Assembly: GCA_964537955.1 (NCBI GenBank) | Contig: CAZICY010000003.1 | Span: 34,123 to 98,122 of the forward strand | Length of the DNA: 64,000 nt | Reading direction: 5' to 3' | Origin: Mxb001 sp964537955 | GTDB taxonomy: Bacteria > Actinomycetota > Actinomycetes > S36-B12 | Part shown: piece after piece, positions 26,648-35,586 of the stretch | Position numbering within the stretch: position 1 is the first letter of the stretch | Layout of the letters: each line of letters begins with the position of its first letter | The notes under the pieces: model-generated | The model's database searches: none | Told to the model about the DNA's origin: nothing | Seen by the model: the letters and a program-made list of their open reading frames with translations, nothing else | Made by a program: the position numbers and the translations under genes

Positions 26648-27439
26648 TCAGCCGCCCCCGAGGAGGGCGCGCAGCCGGGCCACTTGCGCCTGTCGCTCGG
26701 CGGCGGCCTGGTCGTCCCGTCCGGCCTGCTCACCGGCAGCCAGCAGAGGCAGGAGCGCGGACACCGCACCCGCAGGCGCGCTGCCCACGGCGTCGGCGAT
26801 CTGAGCCACGGACGCGTCGAGGTCGTCGACGATGCGCGTGACGAAGCCCAGGGCTAGGCCCTCCTCTGCCGTCACCGTGCGCCCCGTCGCGCAGATGTCG
26901 ACGGCACGTGCGTAGCCCACGGCACGCACGAGCGGTTGCGTGCCGCCCAGGTCGGGCACGAGTCCGTACGACGTTTCACGCATGGCGAAGGTGGCGTCCT
27001 GTGTCGCGAGGAGGATGTCGCACGCAAGCGCGAGCTGGAATCCGGCGCCGATGGCGGGTCCGTGCACGGCAGCGACCGTCAGGGCCGGCGACGGGCGCTG
27101 CCAGAGGAACGCCCGCTGGAACTGCGCGATGCGATCGGCGAGAGCCGCATCGCCCATGCCGGCCAGCTCCGCGAGCGATGCCTGTCCCGGGAGCCCCTCG
27201 GCGGTGAACATCCGGCGGTCGAGTCCCGCGGAGAAGGCTGTGCCGGCGCCGCGAAGGACCACCAGATCCACGTCGCCACTCGCGCATGCCTCGCCCACCG
27301 CGGCAAGGGCAGCCCATGTCGCGGGAGTCTGGGCGTTGCGAGCGTCGGGCCGGTCAATGGTGACCTCGAGCACTCGTCCTCTCACCTCAGCGCGGATGTG
27401 GCCGGCTTCCAGCAGTGGATGGGGCAGGTTGAGCGTCAC
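26648..27439 (-). CDS. Enoyl-CoA hydratase/isomerase family protein
   Basis: This 263-residue crotonase-fold protein has the oxyanion-hole segments AFSAGLD (69-73) and HGPAIGAGFQLALACD (126-141). The first catalytic glutamate of hydratases is replaced by Gln135. The second is probably kept as Glu155 in MRETSYGLVPDLGGTQ. With one acid left, an isomerase or another crotonase reaction is more likely than simple hydration. The GTG at 27439 follows GGAGG at 5 nt. The neighbouring ABC-F gene resembles the Rv1472-Rv1473 pair of M. tuberculosis. Confidence 0.84.
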   Translation of the reverse strand: MTLNLPHPLLEAGHIRAEVRGRVLEVTIDRPDARNAQTPATWAALAAVGEACASGDVDLVVLRGAGTAFSAGLDRRMFTAEGLPGQASLAELAGMGDAALADRIAQFQRAFLWQRPSPALTVAAVHGPAIGAGFQLALACDILLATQDATFAMRETSYGLVPDLGGTQPLVRAVGYARAVDICATGRTVTAEEGLALGFVTRIVDDLDASVAQIADAVGSAPAGAVSALLPLLAAGEQAGRDDQAAAERQAQVARLRALLGGG

Positions 27440-27451
27440 GTAGCCTCCGGG

Positions 27452-29050
27452 TCAAGCGAGTTCGACGAGCTCAGCGTAGTCCTCGCTCCACAGGTCCTCG
27501 TCGCCCTCGGGCAGGATCACGACGCGTTGCGGATCCAGCGCGCGCACGGCCCCCTCGTCATGGGTGACCAGCACGACCGCACCCCGATAGCTGCGCAGGG
27601 CGGCAAGGATCTCATCCCGGCTGGCTGGATCCAGGTTGTTCGTGGGCTCGTCGAGCAGCAGCACGTTGGCGCTCGAGACCACGAGCGTGGCGAGCGCCAG
27701 GCGCGTCTTCTCACCTCCCGAGAGCACGCGGACAGGCTTGGCCACGTCGTCCCCGCCGAAGAGGAAGGACCCGAGCACGGAGCGTCGATCGCTTTCGGGC
27801 AGGTCGGGAGCCGCACTGGCGAATGTCTCCAGCACCGTGCGCTGCGGATCGAGGGTCTCGTGCTCCTGCGCGTAGTAGCCCACCCGCGCGCCGTGCCCGT
27901 GCAGGACTTCGCCCGTGTCCGGCGTATCGACCCCGGCAAGGATGCGCAGCAGGGTCGTCTTGCCGGCGCCGTTGAGGCCGAGCACCACCACGCGCGACCC
28001 GCGGTCGACCGTGAGATCGACGTCCGTGAATACCTCCTCGGAGCCGTATGACCGCGACAGTCCGCGCGCGCTCAGGGGAGTCTTGCCGCACGGCGCCGGC
28101 TCGGGGAGCCGGATCCGCGCGACGCGGTCAGTCGCTCGGGCATCCTCCAGGCTCCCGACGAGTCGATCGGCGCGCTTGAGCATCGACTGGGCTGCGCGCG
28201 CCTTCGTCGCCTTCGCCCGCATCCGCTCTGCCTGCTCGCGCAGGGCACCGGCCTGACGCTCGGCATTCGCTCGCTCGCGTCGCCTGCGTCGCTCGTCGGT
28301 CTCGCGCTGCTGCAGGTACGCCGACCAGCCCATGGAATAGGTGTCGAGCACGGAACGCTGCGCGTCGAGGTGCAGGACGGTGTTGACGGTTGCCTCGAGC
28401 AGGCCCACATCGTGGCTGATCACGACGAAACCACCGGCGTACGACGCAAGGAAGCGGCGCAGCCACATGATGGAGTCGGCATCGAGGTGATTCGTCGGCT
28501 CGTCGAGGAGCAGGACGTCATAGCCACCGAAGAGGATGCGCGCGAGCTCGACCCGTCGGCGCTGACCACCCGACAGCGTGCCGATCTCCTGGCCGAGCAC
28601 GCGCTCGGGCAGTCCCACGCTCGCGGCGATCCGGGCTGCCTCGGCATCAGCGGCGTAGCCGCCGCGTGCCTCGAACGCCGCGGATGCCCGGTCGTAGGCG
28701 CGCATGGCGCGCTCGCGCTCATCGGTCTCGTCCGCGCCCATGCGCTCGGCTGCTCGGCGCATGGTGCGAGCGGCCTCATCGAGGTCCCTGGCGCCGAGAA
28801 TGCGGTCACGCGCGAGCGAACCCAGGTCCCCCGTCCGGGGGTCCTGGGGCAGGTAGCCCACGCTGCCGCTGCGACGCACGGTGCCCGCGGCGGGCTCGGC
28901 TTCGCCAGCGAGCACGCGCGTGAGGGTGGTCTTGCCCGCTCCGTTGCGGCCGACGAGTCCTACGCGGTCGCCAGGACCCACGCGGAAGGAGGCATCGGCC
29001 AGGAGCAGGCGCGCCCCCGCGCGGAGTTCGAGTCCCTGGGCGGTGATCAC
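27452..29050 (-). CDS. ABC-F family ATP-binding protein (ribosome-associated)
   Basis: This 532-residue protein has two ATPase domains and no membrane helix. Domain 1 has GRNGAGKTT, LSGGQRRR and LLLDEPTNHLD. Domain 2 has GLNGAGKTT, LSGGEKTR and LLLDEPTNNLD. Between them an Arg/Ala/Glu-rich linker (about 235-300) forms the helical arm that reaches the ribosomal peptidyl-transferase region in ABC-F proteins. Its role would be translation quality control or antibiotic protection; no resistance claim can be made. The GTG at 29050 has TACGCT 9 nt upstream and no ribosome site. Confidence 0.87.
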   Translation of the reverse strand: MITAQGLELRAGARLLLADASFRVGPGDRVGLVGRNGAGKTTLTRVLAGEAEPAAGTVRRSGSVGYLPQDPRTGDLGSLARDRILGARDLDEAARTMRRAAERMGADETDERERAMRAYDRASAAFEARGGYAADAEAARIAASVGLPERVLGQEIGTLSGGQRRRVELARILFGGYDVLLLDEPTNHLDADSIMWLRRFLASYAGGFVVISHDVGLLEATVNTVLHLDAQRSVLDTYSMGWSAYLQQRETDERRRRRERANAERQAGALREQAERMRAKATKARAAQSMLKRADRLVGSLEDARATDRVARIRLPEPAPCGKTPLSARGLSRSYGSEEVFTDVDLTVDRGSRVVVLGLNGAGKTTLLRILAGVDTPDTGEVLHGHGARVGYYAQEHETLDPQRTVLETFASAAPDLPESDRRSVLGSFLFGGDDVAKPVRVLSGGEKTRLALATLVVSSANVLLLDEPTNNLDPASRDEILAALRSYRGAVVLVTHDEGAVRALDPQRVVILPEGDEDLWSEDYAELVELA

Positions 29051-29068
29051 AGCCCGGCGAGCGTACCC

Positions 29069-29398
29069 CTAGACGTTGAAGCCGAGCGCACGCAGCATCT
29101 CGCGTCCGTCGTCGGTGATCTTGTCCGGCCCCCACGGCGGCATCCAGACCCAGTTGATCGTGAAGCTGTCGACCAGGCCGTCGAGTGCCGCTCGCGTCTG
29201 GTCCTCGATGACGTCGGTGAGCGGGCATGCGGCCGAGGTCAAGGTCATGTCGAGCGTGGCGACGTTTCCCTCGTCCACGTGCACGTCGTAGACGAGCCCG
29301 AGGTCGACGACGTTGATGCCGAGCTCGGGGTCGACGACATCCTTCATCGCCTCCCACAGGTCGTCGGCGACGGCCTGGTGCGCGACCTGATCAGTCAT
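29069..29398 (-). CDS. sufT: MIP18/DUF59 family protein, SufT-like
   Basis: This 109-residue protein has the family motif DPELGINVVDLGLVYDV (23-39) and the conserved Cys58 in TSAACPL. SufT-like proteins assist Fe-S cluster maturation or delivery. It is the last gene of the SUF operon and overlaps sufU by 8 nt. Confidence 0.9.
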   Translation of the reverse strand: MTDQVAHQAVADDLWEAMKDVVDPELGINVVDLGLVYDVHVDEGNVATLDMTLTSAACPLTDVIEDQTRAALDGLVDSFTINWVWMPPWGPDKITDDGREMLRALGFNV

Positions 29399-29846
29399 GC
29401 TGTCCTCCCTGTGTCGCCTGGACGACGGCGTCCTTCCATGCCATCCAGGGCAGAAGCGCGCACTTCACGCGCGCGGGGTACTTCGCCACCCCGGCGAATG
29501 CCACGGCGTCGCCCATTGTCTCCTCGTCGCCTGCGATCTCCCCCTTGGACTGCACCATCTCCTGGAAGCGCGCGAGCGCCTCGAGTGCCTCGTCGAGGGT
29601 CTTGCCGGCGATGCTCTCGTACATCACGCTCGCGGATGCCTGCGAGATGGAGCACCCCTGCCCTGCGTAGGACACGTCGGCCACGCGCGTGACGCCATCG
29701 TGGTCCTCCAGGTGCACGCGCAGGTCGATCTCGTCTCCGCAGGTGGGGTTGACGTGGTGCACCTGCGCCTCGAAGGGATCGCGCAGTCCACGCCCCTGGG
29801 GATTGCGATAGTGGTCCAGGATGATCTCCTGGTAGAGGTCCTCCAT
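29391..29846 (-). CDS. sufU: SufU zinc-dependent sulfurtransferase
   Basis: This 151-residue SufU begins MEDLYQEIILDHYRNP, typical of the family. The zinc/sulfur ligands are Cys36 and Asp38 (NPTCGDEI), Cys64 (GQGCSIS) and Cys129 (VKCALLPW). The SufU-specific insertion before the last cysteine, absent from IscU scaffolds, is present. It accepts persulfide sulfur from SufS by zinc-ligand exchange. The ATG at 29846 overlaps the sufS stop (TGATG); GTG 29849 is an alternative. Confidence 0.92.
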   Translation of the reverse strand: MEDLYQEIILDHYRNPQGRGLRDPFEAQVHHVNPTCGDEIDLRVHLEDHDGVTRVADVSYAGQGCSISQASASVMYESIAGKTLDEALEALARFQEMVQSKGEIAGDEETMGDAVAFAGVAKYPARVKCALLPWMAWKDAVVQATQGGQHD

Positions 29847-31153
29847 CACTCGCTCCCGAAGACCGTCCGCACGCGAGCAAGCGCCTCGATGAAGTCATCG
29901 ACGTCGTCCGTGTCGTTGTAGACGTAGGTCGACATGCGCGTCGTTGCGGGCACTCCCATGGCCCGGCATCCCGGCCACGCGCAGTGATGGCCCACACGCA
30001 CGGCGATGCCGCTGCCGTCCAGCACCTGCCCGACGTCATGCGGATGCACCCCGTCGACGACGAAGGAGATCGCGCTGCCCCGGTCGGCGAGATCCGTCGG
30101 GCCGACCACGCGCACGCCTGGCACCTCGGCCAGGCGCCCCAGCGCGTAGGCCGTAAGTGAGGCCTCGTGGGCCGCCACTCGGTCCATGCCGAGGTGATCG
30201 AGGTAGTCGCATGCCGCCGCCAGGCCCACCGCCTGCGCGACCATCGGCACCCCCGCCTCGAAGCGCTTGGGCGGCTCGGCGAAGGTCGAGCCCTCCATGG
30301 TGACGGTCTCGATCATGGACCCGCCGGTGATGAAGGGCGGCATCGACTCGAGAGTCTCCGCCGACGCCCACAGGCAGCCGATCCCCGTCGGGCCGAGCAT
30401 CTTGTGTCCGCTCCACGCCACCGCGTCCACGCCGAGGTCCTCGACGATGAGGGGCATGTGAGGGACGGACTGGCAGGCATCGAGGACCACGAGTGCTCCC
30501 ACGGAGCGCGCCGCATCCACGAGGGGGGCCACCGGGTTGATGGTCCCGAGAAGGTTGGACTGATGGGTGAAGGAGACGACGCGCGTACGCGCGTTCACCA
30601 GGTCGCCAAGGCAGCTCAGGTCCAGGCGGCCATCGGCCGTCAGGGGTATCCACCGCAAGACGGCCCCGGTCTTGGCGCACACCTCCTGCCAGGGGATGAG
30701 GTTGGCGTGGTGCTCCATCTGCGTGACGAGGATCTCGTCGCCCTCCTGGAGCACGAACCGGTCGCCTCCGGCCGGCAGCGCACTTCCCTGCCGGGCCTTG
30801 GCGGTGGCGTTGCTGTACGCGTACGCCATGAGGTTGAGCGATTCGGTGGCGTTGCGCGTGAAGACCAGATCGTCGGGCCGAGCTCCCACGAATCCGGCGA
30901 TGCGCGCACGTGCCCCCTCGAAGGCCTCGGTGGCCTCCTCCGCTAGCTGGTGGGCGCCGCGGTGCACGGCCGCGTTGCTGGTCAGGTAGAAGTCCCGTTC
31001 CGCATCGAGGACGGCGAGGGGCTTTTGGGTCGTTGCCGCTGAGTCGAGGTAGACCAGGCGACCGCCGCCGCGCACGGCGCGCGTGAGGATGGGGAAGTCC
31101 TCCCGCACCGCCCGCGCGTCGATGGGGCTCGTCGGCGTCGTGACCACGCTCAC
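29846..31153 (-). CDS. sufS: Cysteine desulfurase SufS
   Basis: This 435-residue PLP enzyme is a group II desulfurase. The PLP lysine is Lys251 in AWSGHKMLGPTG, with NATESLN (101-107) and MEHHANLIPW (146-155). The catalytic cysteine lies in RVGHHCAWPG near residue 389. An extra loop of about 20 residues after residue 110 makes it slightly longer than usual. It supplies sulfur to SufU. The GTG at 31153 overlaps the sufC stop (GTGA). Confidence 0.94.
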   Translation of the reverse strand: MSVVTTPTSPIDARAVREDFPILTRAVRGGGRLVYLDSAATTQKPLAVLDAERDFYLTSNAAVHRGAHQLAEEATEAFEGARARIAGFVGARPDDLVFTRNATESLNLMAYAYSNATAKARQGSALPAGGDRFVLQEGDEILVTQMEHHANLIPWQEVCAKTGAVLRWIPLTADGRLDLSCLGDLVNARTRVVSFTHQSNLLGTINPVAPLVDAARSVGALVVLDACQSVPHMPLIVEDLGVDAVAWSGHKMLGPTGIGCLWASAETLESMPPFITGGSMIETVTMEGSTFAEPPKRFEAGVPMVAQAVGLAAACDYLDHLGMDRVAAHEASLTAYALGRLAEVPGVRVVGPTDLADRGSAISFVVDGVHPHDVGQVLDGSGIAVRVGHHCAWPGCRAMGVPATTRMSTYVYNDTDDVDDFIEALARVRTVFGSE

Positions 31154-31914
31154 GCCGCGCTGCCTGCCTTGACGAACCGCTCGTAGCCCTCGTCCTCGAG
31201 GCGCTGCGCCAGCTCCGGTCCGCCGCTCTCCACGATCCGGCCATCGACGAAGACATGCACGAAGTCCGGGTGGATGTAGCGCAGGATCCGCGTGTAGTGC
31301 GTGATGAGGAGCGTGCCCGTGGTGCCGTCGGCCTGGAAGCGATTGACGCCCTCGGCGACGACCTTGAGGGCATCCACGTCGAGTCCCGAGTCTGTCTCGT
31401 CGAGCACCGCGATCCGCGGCTTGAGCAGTTCGAGCTGCAGGATCTCGTGTCGCTTCTTCTCGCCTCCCGAGAAGCCCTCGTTCACAGACCTCTCGGCGAA
31501 CGCCGGATCGATCTGCAGCGCAGCCATGGCCTCCTTCATCTCCTTCACCCACAGTCGCAGCTTGGGCGCCTCGCCACGGACAGCGGTGACCGACGTGCGC
31601 AGGAAGTTCGAGACGGACACACCCGGGACCTCGACCGGGTACTGCATGGCGAGGAAGAGGCCGGCTCGTGCGCGCTCATCGACGGACATGTCCAGCACAT
31701 CCGCGCCGTCGAGTGTGATCGAACCCTCCGTCACGGTGTACTTCGGGTGGCCGGCAATGACATAGGCGAGCGTGGACTTGCCTGAACCGTTGGGCCCCAT
31801 CACGGCATGGGTCTGGCCGCCGGCGACCGTCAGGTCGACGCCACGCAGGATCTCGCGCGTCTCTCCGTCGGACTCCACGGTGGCATGAAGGTTGCGGATC
31901 TCGAGGGTGGACAT
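31150..31914 (-). CDS. sufC: Fe-S assembly ATPase SufC
   Basis: This 254-residue ABC-type ATPase has Walker A GPNGSGKST (40-48), signature FSGGEKKR and Walker B IAVLDETDSGLDVDAL, all in the SufC-specific form. It drives the SufBCD scaffold. Two ATGs occur in tandem (31917 and 31914). The second is chosen because AGGAG lies 5 nt before it, against 2 nt for the first. Confidence 0.95.
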   Translation of the reverse strand: MSTLEIRNLHATVESDGETREILRGVDLTVAGGQTHAVMGPNGSGKSTLAYVIAGHPKYTVTEGSITLDGADVLDMSVDERARAGLFLAMQYPVEVPGVSVSNFLRTSVTAVRGEAPKLRLWVKEMKEAMAALQIDPAFAERSVNEGFSGGEKKRHEILQLELLKPRIAVLDETDSGLDVDALKVVAEGVNRFQADGTTGTLLITHYTRILRYIHPDFVHVFVDGRIVESGGPELAQRLEDEGYERFVKAGSAA

Positions 31915-31922
31915 CATCGCTC

Positions 31923-32270
31923 CTATTCGGCGTGCTGGGGCAGGCTCACGGGGTGCTCCCCCACGAGTACTCGGGCATCAAGGCCGTCGCCGGACACGAC
32001 GACGTCGAAGACGGGGACAGGTGCGGTTGCGGGCAGTGACAGCGCCTCGCCGGTCCGCAGGTCGAAGCGCGACCCGTGGAGCCAGCACTCGATGCTGCAG
32101 TCGTCCACCTCGCCCTCGCTCAGGGCAACGTCGGCGTGGGAGCAGACGTCGAGAACGCCTCGGATCTGACCGTCGCAGTGAGCGAGGGCCACGGCGTAGT
32201 CGCCCACGACGACACGCAGGGCCCCTCCCTCGGGAATGTCCGAGACCGCGCAGACATCGACGCGGTTCAT
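31923..32270 (-). CDS. Rieske-type ferredoxin of the SUF operon
   Basis: This 115-residue soluble Rieske protein has cluster ligands Cys43/His45 (CSHADV) and Cys62/His65 (CWLHG). It resembles the small ferredoxin component of non-heme oxygenases. Inside actinobacterial SUF operons it probably donates electrons during cluster assembly, although this is an inference from position. It overlaps sufD by four bases. Confidence 0.9.
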   Translation of the reverse strand: MNRVDVCAVSDIPEGGALRVVVGDYAVALAHCDGQIRGVLDVCSHADVALSEGEVDDCSIECWLHGSRFDLRTGEALSLPATAPVPVFDVVVSGDGLDARVLVGEHPVSLPQHAE

Positions 32271-33412
32271 GAGGCCTCCTCCGCGCCCTCGCCGTCCGCG
32301 ATGTCGACCCCGAGAAGCGCATCGACATCGGCCATGACCCCGCTTGCAAGAGCGGGCTCGTCGAGACGGCCGAGGACGTCGGCGAAGAACCCGCGGACGA
32401 CCAGGACACGCGCGAGGTCCTCCGGAATGCCCCGCGCCTGGAGGTAGAACAGCTGCTCGTCATCGAATCGACCCGTCGCGCTCGCGTGGCCGGCTCCCTG
32501 GATCTCCCCTGTCTCGAGCTCGAGGTTGGGCACGGAGTCGGCTCGAGCGCCGTCGGTGAGCACCAGGTTTCGGTTGACCTCGTAGGTGTCGATCCCCACC
32601 GCCTGCGATCGCACGAGCACGTCGCCGATCCACACGGTGTGCGCTCCCTCGCCCTGCAGGGCACCCTTGTAGAGGACCGAGCTCGTGCAGTGCGGGGTGT
32701 CGTGATCGACGAAGACGCGATGCTCGAGGTGCTGCCCGGCATCGGCGAAATAGAGCCCCAGCAGCTCGGCCGCGCCCCCGGTGGCGCCGTAGGACACAAG
32801 CGGCGACAGGCGCACGAGGTCGCCCCCGAGCGTGATGTGGGCCATGAGCAGGCGCGCGTCGCGGCCGAGGTGAGCCGCATGCGTGCCCACGTGGACCGCA
32901 TCGCGGTCCCAGGCCTGCCAGGAGATCACGGTGGCGCGCGCGCCGTCCCCGACGCGCAGCTCGACGTTGCCCGCGAAGGTGGCGGAACCCCGGTGCTCGA
33001 GGATCACCGTCCCCGTGCTGAAGGGCGCGAACTCGATGACCAGGTGCGACGCTGCCGCCGCCCCTTCGCCGGTGAGCGTGATGTGGGCGCGGCCCATGGC
33101 CTCCGCGGGGAGCGACAGCACGTGGATGCGCTCCGCCCCCGCGAGGGCCTGCGCGGAGATGATGTCCGCGGGGACGAGCGTGGCACCAGCGCGTGGGTCG
33201 CCCGCCTGCACCTGCTCGACCGTGAAGCCGTCGGCATCGATGCTCACGCCGAGGCCTCCCGAGAGGTCCAGGGTGCCGGTGTGCAGCCCGCGCAGGCGGT
33301 CGAGCGGCGTGAAGCGCCACTCCTCCTCGCGACCGGTGGGGACAGGGTGGTCCGCGACGGCGCGCGAGCGTACGGTCGGCGAGTGGTCGCTCGCCGGGAT
33401 CGTGACTGACAT
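32267..33412 (-). CDS. sufD: Fe-S assembly scaffold protein SufD
   Basis: This 381-residue protein carries the SufD beta-helix core. The C-terminal segment has VGIDTYEVNRNLVLTDGARADSVPNLE, HASATGRFDDEQLFYLQARGI and VVRGFFADV. The N-terminal REEEWRFTPL matches SufD. It forms the SufBCD complex. It overlaps sufB (TGATG) and the ferredoxin gene (ATGA). Confidence 0.94.
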   Translation of the reverse strand: MSVTIPASDHSPTVRSRAVADHPVPTGREEEWRFTPLDRLRGLHTGTLDLSGGLGVSIDADGFTVEQVQAGDPRAGATLVPADIISAQALAGAERIHVLSLPAEAMGRAHITLTGEGAAAASHLVIEFAPFSTGTVILEHRGSATFAGNVELRVGDGARATVISWQAWDRDAVHVGTHAAHLGRDARLLMAHITLGGDLVRLSPLVSYGATGGAAELLGLYFADAGQHLEHRVFVDHDTPHCTSSVLYKGALQGEGAHTVWIGDVLVRSQAVGIDTYEVNRNLVLTDGARADSVPNLELETGEIQGAGHASATGRFDDEQLFYLQARGIPEDLARVLVVRGFFADVLGRLDEPALASGVMADVDALLGVDIADGEGAEEAS

Positions 33413-34824
33413 CAGCCGACGGCCCCTTCCATCTGCAACTCGATGAGTCGATTGAGTTCCAGTGCGTACTCCATGGGCAGCTCGCGGGCAATCGGCTCGA
33501 CGAAGCCGCGCACGATCATGGCCATCGCCTCGTCCTCCGTCATGCCGCGTGACATGAGGTAGAAGAGCTGGTCCTCGCTGATCTTGGACACCGTGGCCTC
33601 GTGGCCCATGGCCACGTCGTCCTCGCGCACGTCCACGTAGGGATAGGTATCGCTGCGCGAGATGTCATCGACGAGGAGGGCGTCGCACTTCACCGTGCTC
33701 TTGGCGCCATGGCAACCCTCGAGGACCTGGACCAGTCCGCGATAGGACGTGCGACCGCCACCCCGCGCCACCGACTTGGACACGATCGTCGAGGAGGTGT
33801 TGGGCGCGGCGTGCACCATCTTGGCGCCGGCGTCCTGGTGCTGGCCCTCGCCCGCGAAGGCGACCGACAGCGTCTCGCCCTTGGCGTGCTCTCCGAGCAT
33901 CCACACCGCGGGGTACTTCATGGTCACCTTTGAGCCGATGTTGCCGTCGATCCACTCCATCGTCCCGCCCTGGTGCGCGGCGGCGCGCTTGGTCACCAGG
34001 TTGTAGACATTGTTGGACCAGTTCTGGATGGTCGTGTAGCGACAGCGAGCGTCCTTCTTGACGACGATCTCCACCACCGCGGAATGCAGGGAGTCCGAGG
34101 AGTAGATCGGCGCAGTGCAGCCCTCGACGTAGTGCACGTAGGCACCCTCGTCGACGATGATGAGCGTGCGCTCGAACTGCCCCATGTTCTCCGTGTTGAT
34201 GCGGAAGTAGGCCTGCAGGGGGATCTCCACATTCACGCCCGGGGGCACGTAGATGAAGGAGCCACCCGACCACACGGCGGTGTTCAGGGCTGCGAACTTG
34301 TTGTCGCCGACAGGGATCACCGAGGTGAAGTACTCCCGGAAGAGATCCTCGTGCTCGCGAAGCCCTGTGTCGGTGTCGAGGAAGATGACTCCCTGCTCCT
34401 CGAGATCCTCGCGGATCTTGTGGTAGACGACCTCGGACTCGTACTGCGCGGCCACTCCGGCGATGAGGCGCTGCTTCTCCGCCTCCGGGATGCCCAGGCG
34501 GTCGTACGTCGACTTGATGTCGTCGGGGAGTTCATCCCAGCTCGTCGCCTGCTTCTCCGTGGAGCGCACGAAGTACTTGATGTTGTCGAAGTCGATGCCG
34601 CTGAGATTGGAGCCCCACGTGGGCATGGGCTTCTTCTCGAAGAGCCTCAGGCCCTTGAGCCTCAGGTCGAGCATCCACTCGGGCTCGTTCTTGAGGGCGC
34701 TGATCTCGCGCACGACGTCCTCGTTGAGACCGCGGCGCGCGGTCGCGCCCGCCACGTCAGGGTCATGCCAGCCGTACTCGTAGCGGCCGAGGCCGTCGAG
34801 CTCGGGATGCGCGGACGTCGTCAT
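33412..34824 (-). CDS. sufB: Fe-S assembly scaffold protein SufB
   Basis: This 470-residue protein is highly conserved: GLNEDVVREIS, PEWMLDLRLKGL, YVHYVEGCTAPIYS, CRYTTIQNWSNNVYNLVTKR and GRTSYRGLV are all present. No intein interrupts it, unlike mycobacterial SufB. The ATG at 34824 overlaps the sufR stop. GGAGG is 8 nt upstream within a small palindrome (CGGAGG-A-CCTCCG) that could hide it. Confidence 0.96.
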   Translation of the reverse strand: MTTSAHPELDGLGRYEYGWHDPDVAGATARRGLNEDVVREISALKNEPEWMLDLRLKGLRLFEKKPMPTWGSNLSGIDFDNIKYFVRSTEKQATSWDELPDDIKSTYDRLGIPEAEKQRLIAGVAAQYESEVVYHKIREDLEEQGVIFLDTDTGLREHEDLFREYFTSVIPVGDNKFAALNTAVWSGGSFIYVPPGVNVEIPLQAYFRINTENMGQFERTLIIVDEGAYVHYVEGCTAPIYSSDSLHSAVVEIVVKKDARCRYTTIQNWSNNVYNLVTKRAAAHQGGTMEWIDGNIGSKVTMKYPAVWMLGEHAKGETLSVAFAGEGQHQDAGAKMVHAAPNTSSTIVSKSVARGGGRTSYRGLVQVLEGCHGAKSTVKCDALLVDDISRSDTYPYVDVREDDVAMGHEATVSKISEDQLFYLMSRGMTEDEAMAMIVRGFVEPIARELPMEYALELNRLIELQMEGAVG

Positions 34825-35486
34825 GCGGAGGTCCTCCGGTTCATGAGGGCGGGTACGAGGGTGGTGCATACGCCATCGCCACGTCCGATCGTGGCAAGGC
34901 GCAGGACATGGGAGCCCAGCAGTTGCTCGAAGGCCTCGGTCTCGGCCTCGCACAGTTGGGGAAAGCGCGCGGCGGCGTGCCGCACAGGGCAGTGGTGCTG
35001 GCACAGTTGCGGACCCGCTTCGGTATCGACCGTCGTCGCCGCGTAGCCGTCGTCCGCCAAGCTCGATGCCAGCAGCGTAAGCCGCGCACCGATGTCGCCG
35101 CCTGCCGAGACCGACTCTGCATGCCGTGCCACGAGGGTCCGCGCGCGCTCTCGCGCGAACTCGAGCACCGCCGCCTCCCCGTAGGCGCGCTCGATGTAGT
35201 CCAGTGCGGACACCGCGAGGTCGTCGTAGTCGACGTCGAACGCGTGGCTGCCCGCGTCGGTGAGCGAGAAGACACGGGCCGGTCGACCGCGGCCCCGCGC
35301 GGGAGTGGGCCCGAAGGGCCGAGACTCATCGGCCTGCACGAAGCCCTCGGCGGCCAGCGCGTCAAGGTGGCGACGCACCACCGTGGGACTGTGGCCAAGA
35401 CGCCCGGCCAGCTCCGCTGCGGTCGCTGGGCCACCGTCGCGCAACGAGCGCGCCACGCGCTCGGCACCAGGGCTGGGGAATTTCAC
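34821..35486 (-). CDS. sufR: Fe-S-sensing repressor SufR
   Basis: This 221-residue ArsR/DeoR-like winged-helix protein has its DNA-binding domain at about 8-80. The C-terminal cluster-binding cysteines are Cys162, Cys166 and Cys179 (LCQHHCPVRH...LCE). The 13-residue spacing of the last two matches what I recall for mycobacterial SufR. It represses the operon when holding a [4Fe-4S] cluster. The GTG at 35486 is the natural start; upstream in-frame codons to 35849 run into the next gene's antisense. It leads the operon and overlaps sufB by ATGA. Confidence 0.93.
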   Translation of the reverse strand: MKFPSPGAERVARSLRDGGPATAAELAGRLGHSPTVVRRHLDALAAEGFVQADESRPFGPTPARGRGRPARVFSLTDAGSHAFDVDYDDLAVSALDYIERAYGEAAVLEFARERARTLVARHAESVSAGGDIGARLTLLASSLADDGYAATTVDTEAGPQLCQHHCPVRHAAARFPQLCEAETEAFEQLLGSHVLRLATIGRGDGVCTTLVPALMNRRTSA

Positions 35487-35497
35487 ACCCCTAGTGT
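35483..35497 (-). promoter_or_regulatory. SufR operator overlapping the sufR start codon
   Basis: On the minus strand ACACT-AGGGG-TGTGA forms a 15-bp site. It has the form ACACT-N5-TGTGA that I recall being reported for M. tuberculosis SufR. The GTG start (35486-35484) is inside the right half-site. CACACT (35498-35493) ends 6 nt before the GTG and could serve as the -10, with TTGCGC 16 nt upstream. Bound SufR would then block both promoter and start. Confidence 0.7.
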
Positions 35498-35586
35498 GTC
35501 GCAAATCCTGTTGAGCGCAAGCCAGGGCACGGGCGAAGGTCCGGGCCACCCGAGGAGCAGCCAGGGTCCTGCGGAAGACTGCCACC

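Noticed and set aside
33412..34824. Intein in sufB
   Set aside because: Mycobacterial SufB often has one, but this protein is 470 residues with uninterrupted conserved motifs.
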